From UBA1189 sp045594245 (GTDB lineage Bacteria; Bacteroidota; Bacteroidia; Bacteroidales; Bacteroidaceae), in the NCBI GenBank assembly GCA_045594245.1, contig JAZNYG010000017.1, positions 1 through 7,994 on the forward strand: a stretch of 7,994 bases of DNA, written 5' to 3'. Under the pieces are notes generated by a model. The model searched no databases. It saw nothing but the letters and a program-made list of their open reading frames with translations, and was not told where the DNA came from. Made by a program: the position numbers and the translations under genes. The number at the start of each line of letters is the position of its first letter. Positions within the stretch are counted from its first letter, which is position 1. This document shows, in pieces, positions 6,414-7,994 of the stretch.

Positions 6414-6441
6414 GCTAATTACATGGCAATTCATGTTTTTT
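6400..6441 (+). terminator. Possible weak terminator after the second TlpA lipoprotein gene
   Basis: CATGAAT (6400-6406) can pair with ATTCATG (6429-6435), followed directly by six T (6436-6441). The stem is only 7 bp, AT-rich, with a 22-base loop; a smaller stem (ACATG/CATGT, 6421-6436) is an alternative. It may reduce rather than stop transcription into the third gene. Confidence 0.4.
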
Positions 6442-6452
6442 ATTTTCTTAGA

Positions 6453-6501
6453 CACGAATTCCCGTAAATTGCCCATAAATTAGCCACAAATAAAATTCGT
6501 G
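6453..6501 (+). repeat. Inverted repeat CACGAATT / AATTCGTG in the third gene's leader
   Basis: CACGAATT at 6453-6460 pairs perfectly with AATTCGTG at 6494-6501, enclosing 33 bases. Words of the type CACGAATT and AATTCGTG recall dispersed intergenic repeats I associate with Bacteroides-like genomes, from memory. In the other copy of this leader the arms have drifted (CATGAATT and AAATCGTG). Confidence 0.6.
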
Positions 6502-6541
6502 CAACAACATAAACAACCAATACAATGAAACCAGCCAAACT
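6456..6541 (+). repeat. Leader/start repeat, copy 2 (ahead of the third lipoprotein)
   Basis: It matches 3983-4066 closely: three substitutions and one single-base gap in the leader, and one substitution in the first 17 coding bases. The 2.47-kb spacing between copies equals one two-gene unit. Together with the signal-peptide match at 6549-6584 it makes up the duplicated expression and export module. Confidence 0.9.
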
Positions 6542-7994
6542 ATTCCTTGCCCTTACCGTGGCGGTGCTGCTGGGGGCGTGCACAGAAAAGACAAAAGCAG
6601 AGGACAACCGCGTGTGGAATGATGTAGCGATAGGCTATAACAACACATTCGATGTCATTAAAGTGACGAACGTAAAACTACTGGACGAGCAGACTGAAGT
6701 GAAGGTGCATATAACCTTCCCTGCCAATCATTGGATCAGAATAGCTTCGAACACCTATCTGCAAGCAGGGGATAAGCAGTATAAAGTAAAGGCCATAGTG
6801 CCCGACTCAACGAAAGCCGTGCCCGAACTCGACAAGGAGTTTTGGATGCCATCCACTGGAGAAGTGGATTTCGTGATGACTTTCGAGCCCTTGCCCGAGG
6901 GGACTGAACGGTTCGACCTTATTGAACCCAACGGATGGCAGGTACTGAATGTGCGCAGCACCAGTCTCCTGCCTCAAGGCATTACCGACACCTATTGGCG
7001 AAACCCGAAGACAGGCGACTGGGTCATCGGCTTCACCGAGAGCCATGTGATATATGACAATGCTGTATGGGACATCATGGAGCAGACTGAGCAGGGCGGT
7101 GGCTACGTACTCACCATGAGTAAAGGAGCAGAGACGACCAACGTCACCGTAGGTCCGATGAAGAGAGGCAAACGCCATCTTCAGGTAGGCAATAGCAGAC
7201 GTATGGCGGTAACTCCCATCACCACCAACACGCTGCCCGACTACCCCAAGCGTGACCGTCGCCAAGGATTCAAGGACAATGGCTACCGCATGGGCGACAG
7301 CGTGACCATCGTGGGATGGCTCAAAGGGATGACACAGACCGAACGGAGCAGAGGCGGCGGCTCATTCAGAGTATACATTCAAAATATCATTTCTGGTGAG
7401 CAGCAAAGCTTCTCGGCCCAGATGGACCTGCTCGGACGTTTCACCTTGAAGATTCCTTTACTTAACAGTTCGCAAGCTCTCTTGGATTGGGGAAGAACAG
7501 ATATCAGCACCCTACTCGAACCAAGCGAGACCTACTTCTATCTGCGCGACTACACTACAGGGCAGAAACTCTTTATGGGCACTGATGCCCGCTTGCAAAA
7601 TGAGTTGCTGTCCTATCCGCACGAATGGGCAAACGAACGTTTGGAGAAAGATGGGTGTGGCGAAAAGGAGGCCTTGGAGTTTTGGGAACTCACTACTCGC
7701 GAGCGAGAGAAGCACCTGAACCTGCTACAAGAAACAGTACAACTCCACCCTAATCTGTCGCAGCGATATATCAACTATCTCACCGGCTACTACCTGGCAG
7801 GCCAAGGCATGTCGATGATGCAGGCACGATTCGCCATGAAAGGCAGGGTGCTGCCCCAAGCCTATATGGACTATGTGAACAAGGAGATTTGGCAGAAGGC
7901 CGTCAAGCCCTATACACTCTACCGTGACTTCACTTGGTTCAAGAGGGACTATCTCGAGCAGTTGGAAAGTACCCGGGAGACCAAAACATGGGTA
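6525..7994 (+). CDS. Large lipoprotein of the TlpA cluster, domain unassigned (3' truncated)
   Basis: The frame is open from the ATG at 6525 to the window edge: 490 codons and no stop. The signal peptide is MKPAKLFLALTVAVLLGAC, with Cys19 as lipidation site. The first part of the mature protein (about 25-130) looks beta-rich (FDVIKVTNVKLLDEQTEVKV, then VDFVMTFEPLPEGTERFDLI). A second beta-rich stretch (about 250-345) includes DSVTIVGWLKGM and LGRFTLKIPLL and may be another DUF4369-like or Ig-like domain. From about 365 the sequence is helical (a region rich in Glu, Arg and Tyr). No CxxC motif is visible. From the context and from general memory of long Bacteroidota TlpA proteins with this kind of N-terminus, I infer that a thioredoxin domain may follow beyond the window. 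The start is supported by the signal peptide and by the shared leader. It is 127 bp from the gene before, so it may be in the same operon or have its own promoter. Confidence 0.85.
   Translation, partial: MKPAKLFLALTVAVLLGACTEKTKAEDNRVWNDVAIGYNNTFDVIKVTNVKLLDEQTEVKVHITFPANHWIRIASNTYLQAGDKQYKVKAIVPDSTKAVPELDKEFWMPSTGEVDFVMTFEPLPEGTERFDLIEPNGWQVLNVRSTSLLPQGITDTYWRNPKTGDWVIGFTESHVIYDNAVWDIMEQTEQGGGYVLTMSKGAETTNVTVGPMKRGKRHLQVGNSRRMAVTPITTNTLPDYPKRDRRQGFKDNGYRMGDSVTIVGWLKGMTQTERSRGGGSFRVYIQNIISGEQQSFSAQMDLLGRFTLKIPLLNSSQALLDWGRTDISTLLEPSETYFYLRDYTTGQKLFMGTDARLQNELLSYPHEWANERLEKDGCGEKEALEFWELTTREREKHLNLLQETVQLHPNLSQRYINYLTGYYLAGQGMSMMQARFAMKGRVLPQAYMDYVNKEIWQKAVKPYTLYRDFTWFKRDYLEQLESTRETKTWV
6549..6584 (+). 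repeat. Signal-peptide/lipobox repeat, copy 2
   Basis: This is the partner of 4102-4137 with two mismatches in 36 bases, one of them silent (TGC versus TGT for the lipidated cysteine). Immediately after it the two coding sequences stop resembling each other. Confidence 0.85.

Noticed and set aside
3983..6541. Leader repeats as the ends of an insertion sequence or transposon
   Set aside because: The two copies are direct and extend into coding sequence, the DNA between them encodes ordinary lipoproteins, and no transposase is present.

Overview
The window looks like chromosomal DNA from a Bacteroidales bacterium, most likely Prevotella-like or Bacteroides-like. Three things suggest this: two promoters of the Bacteroidota type (TTG or TTTG, a 20-bp spacer, then TATCTTTG), start codons with no Shine-Dalgarno sequence but A-rich leaders, and typical gene families (a fused Na/Pi cotransporter-PhoU protein, a TPR-membrane-HTH regulator, DUF4369/TlpA lipoproteins). 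The genus is inferred from style, not from a marker gene. All five genes lie on the + strand.

Layout: (1) 2-1549 is the 3' part of a Na/phosphate symporter-family gene with a C-terminal PhoU domain, closed by a strong terminator at 1604-1629. (2) 1831-3528 encodes a 565-residue membrane-spanning protein with an extracytoplasmic TPR region and a C-terminal LuxR-like helix-turn-helix. Its promoter sits so close to the ATG that the message is probably leaderless. A decayed second copy of the promoter lies 80 bp upstream. (3) 3529-4050 is non-coding. It holds a terminator, a set of CCTAAC-type inverted repeats that could form competing hairpins, a clear promoter (3779-3810) and a leader of about 235 nt. 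(4) 4051-5253 and 5267-6397 are two lipoproteins with a DUF4369-like N-terminus and a C-terminal TlpA-type thioredoxin domain, 13 bp apart. (5) 6525-7994 is a third lipoprotein, open at the window end, with no domain I can name with confidence.

How they may work together: the three lipoproteins form an envelope redox/thioredoxin-like cluster. The regulator just upstream has the topology of a one-component transmembrane sensor and may control the cluster; this is inference from position only. The transporter upstream is separated by a terminator and is probably unrelated.

The most unusual signal is a duplicated module of about 68 bp of 5' leader plus the signal-peptide coding region, placed in front of two lipoproteins whose mature parts are unlike each other. 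One copy has gained an AT-rich tandem repeat inside the signal peptide. Otherwise this is a fairly ordinary region, and I see no phage, CRISPR, IS, tRNA or rRNA.
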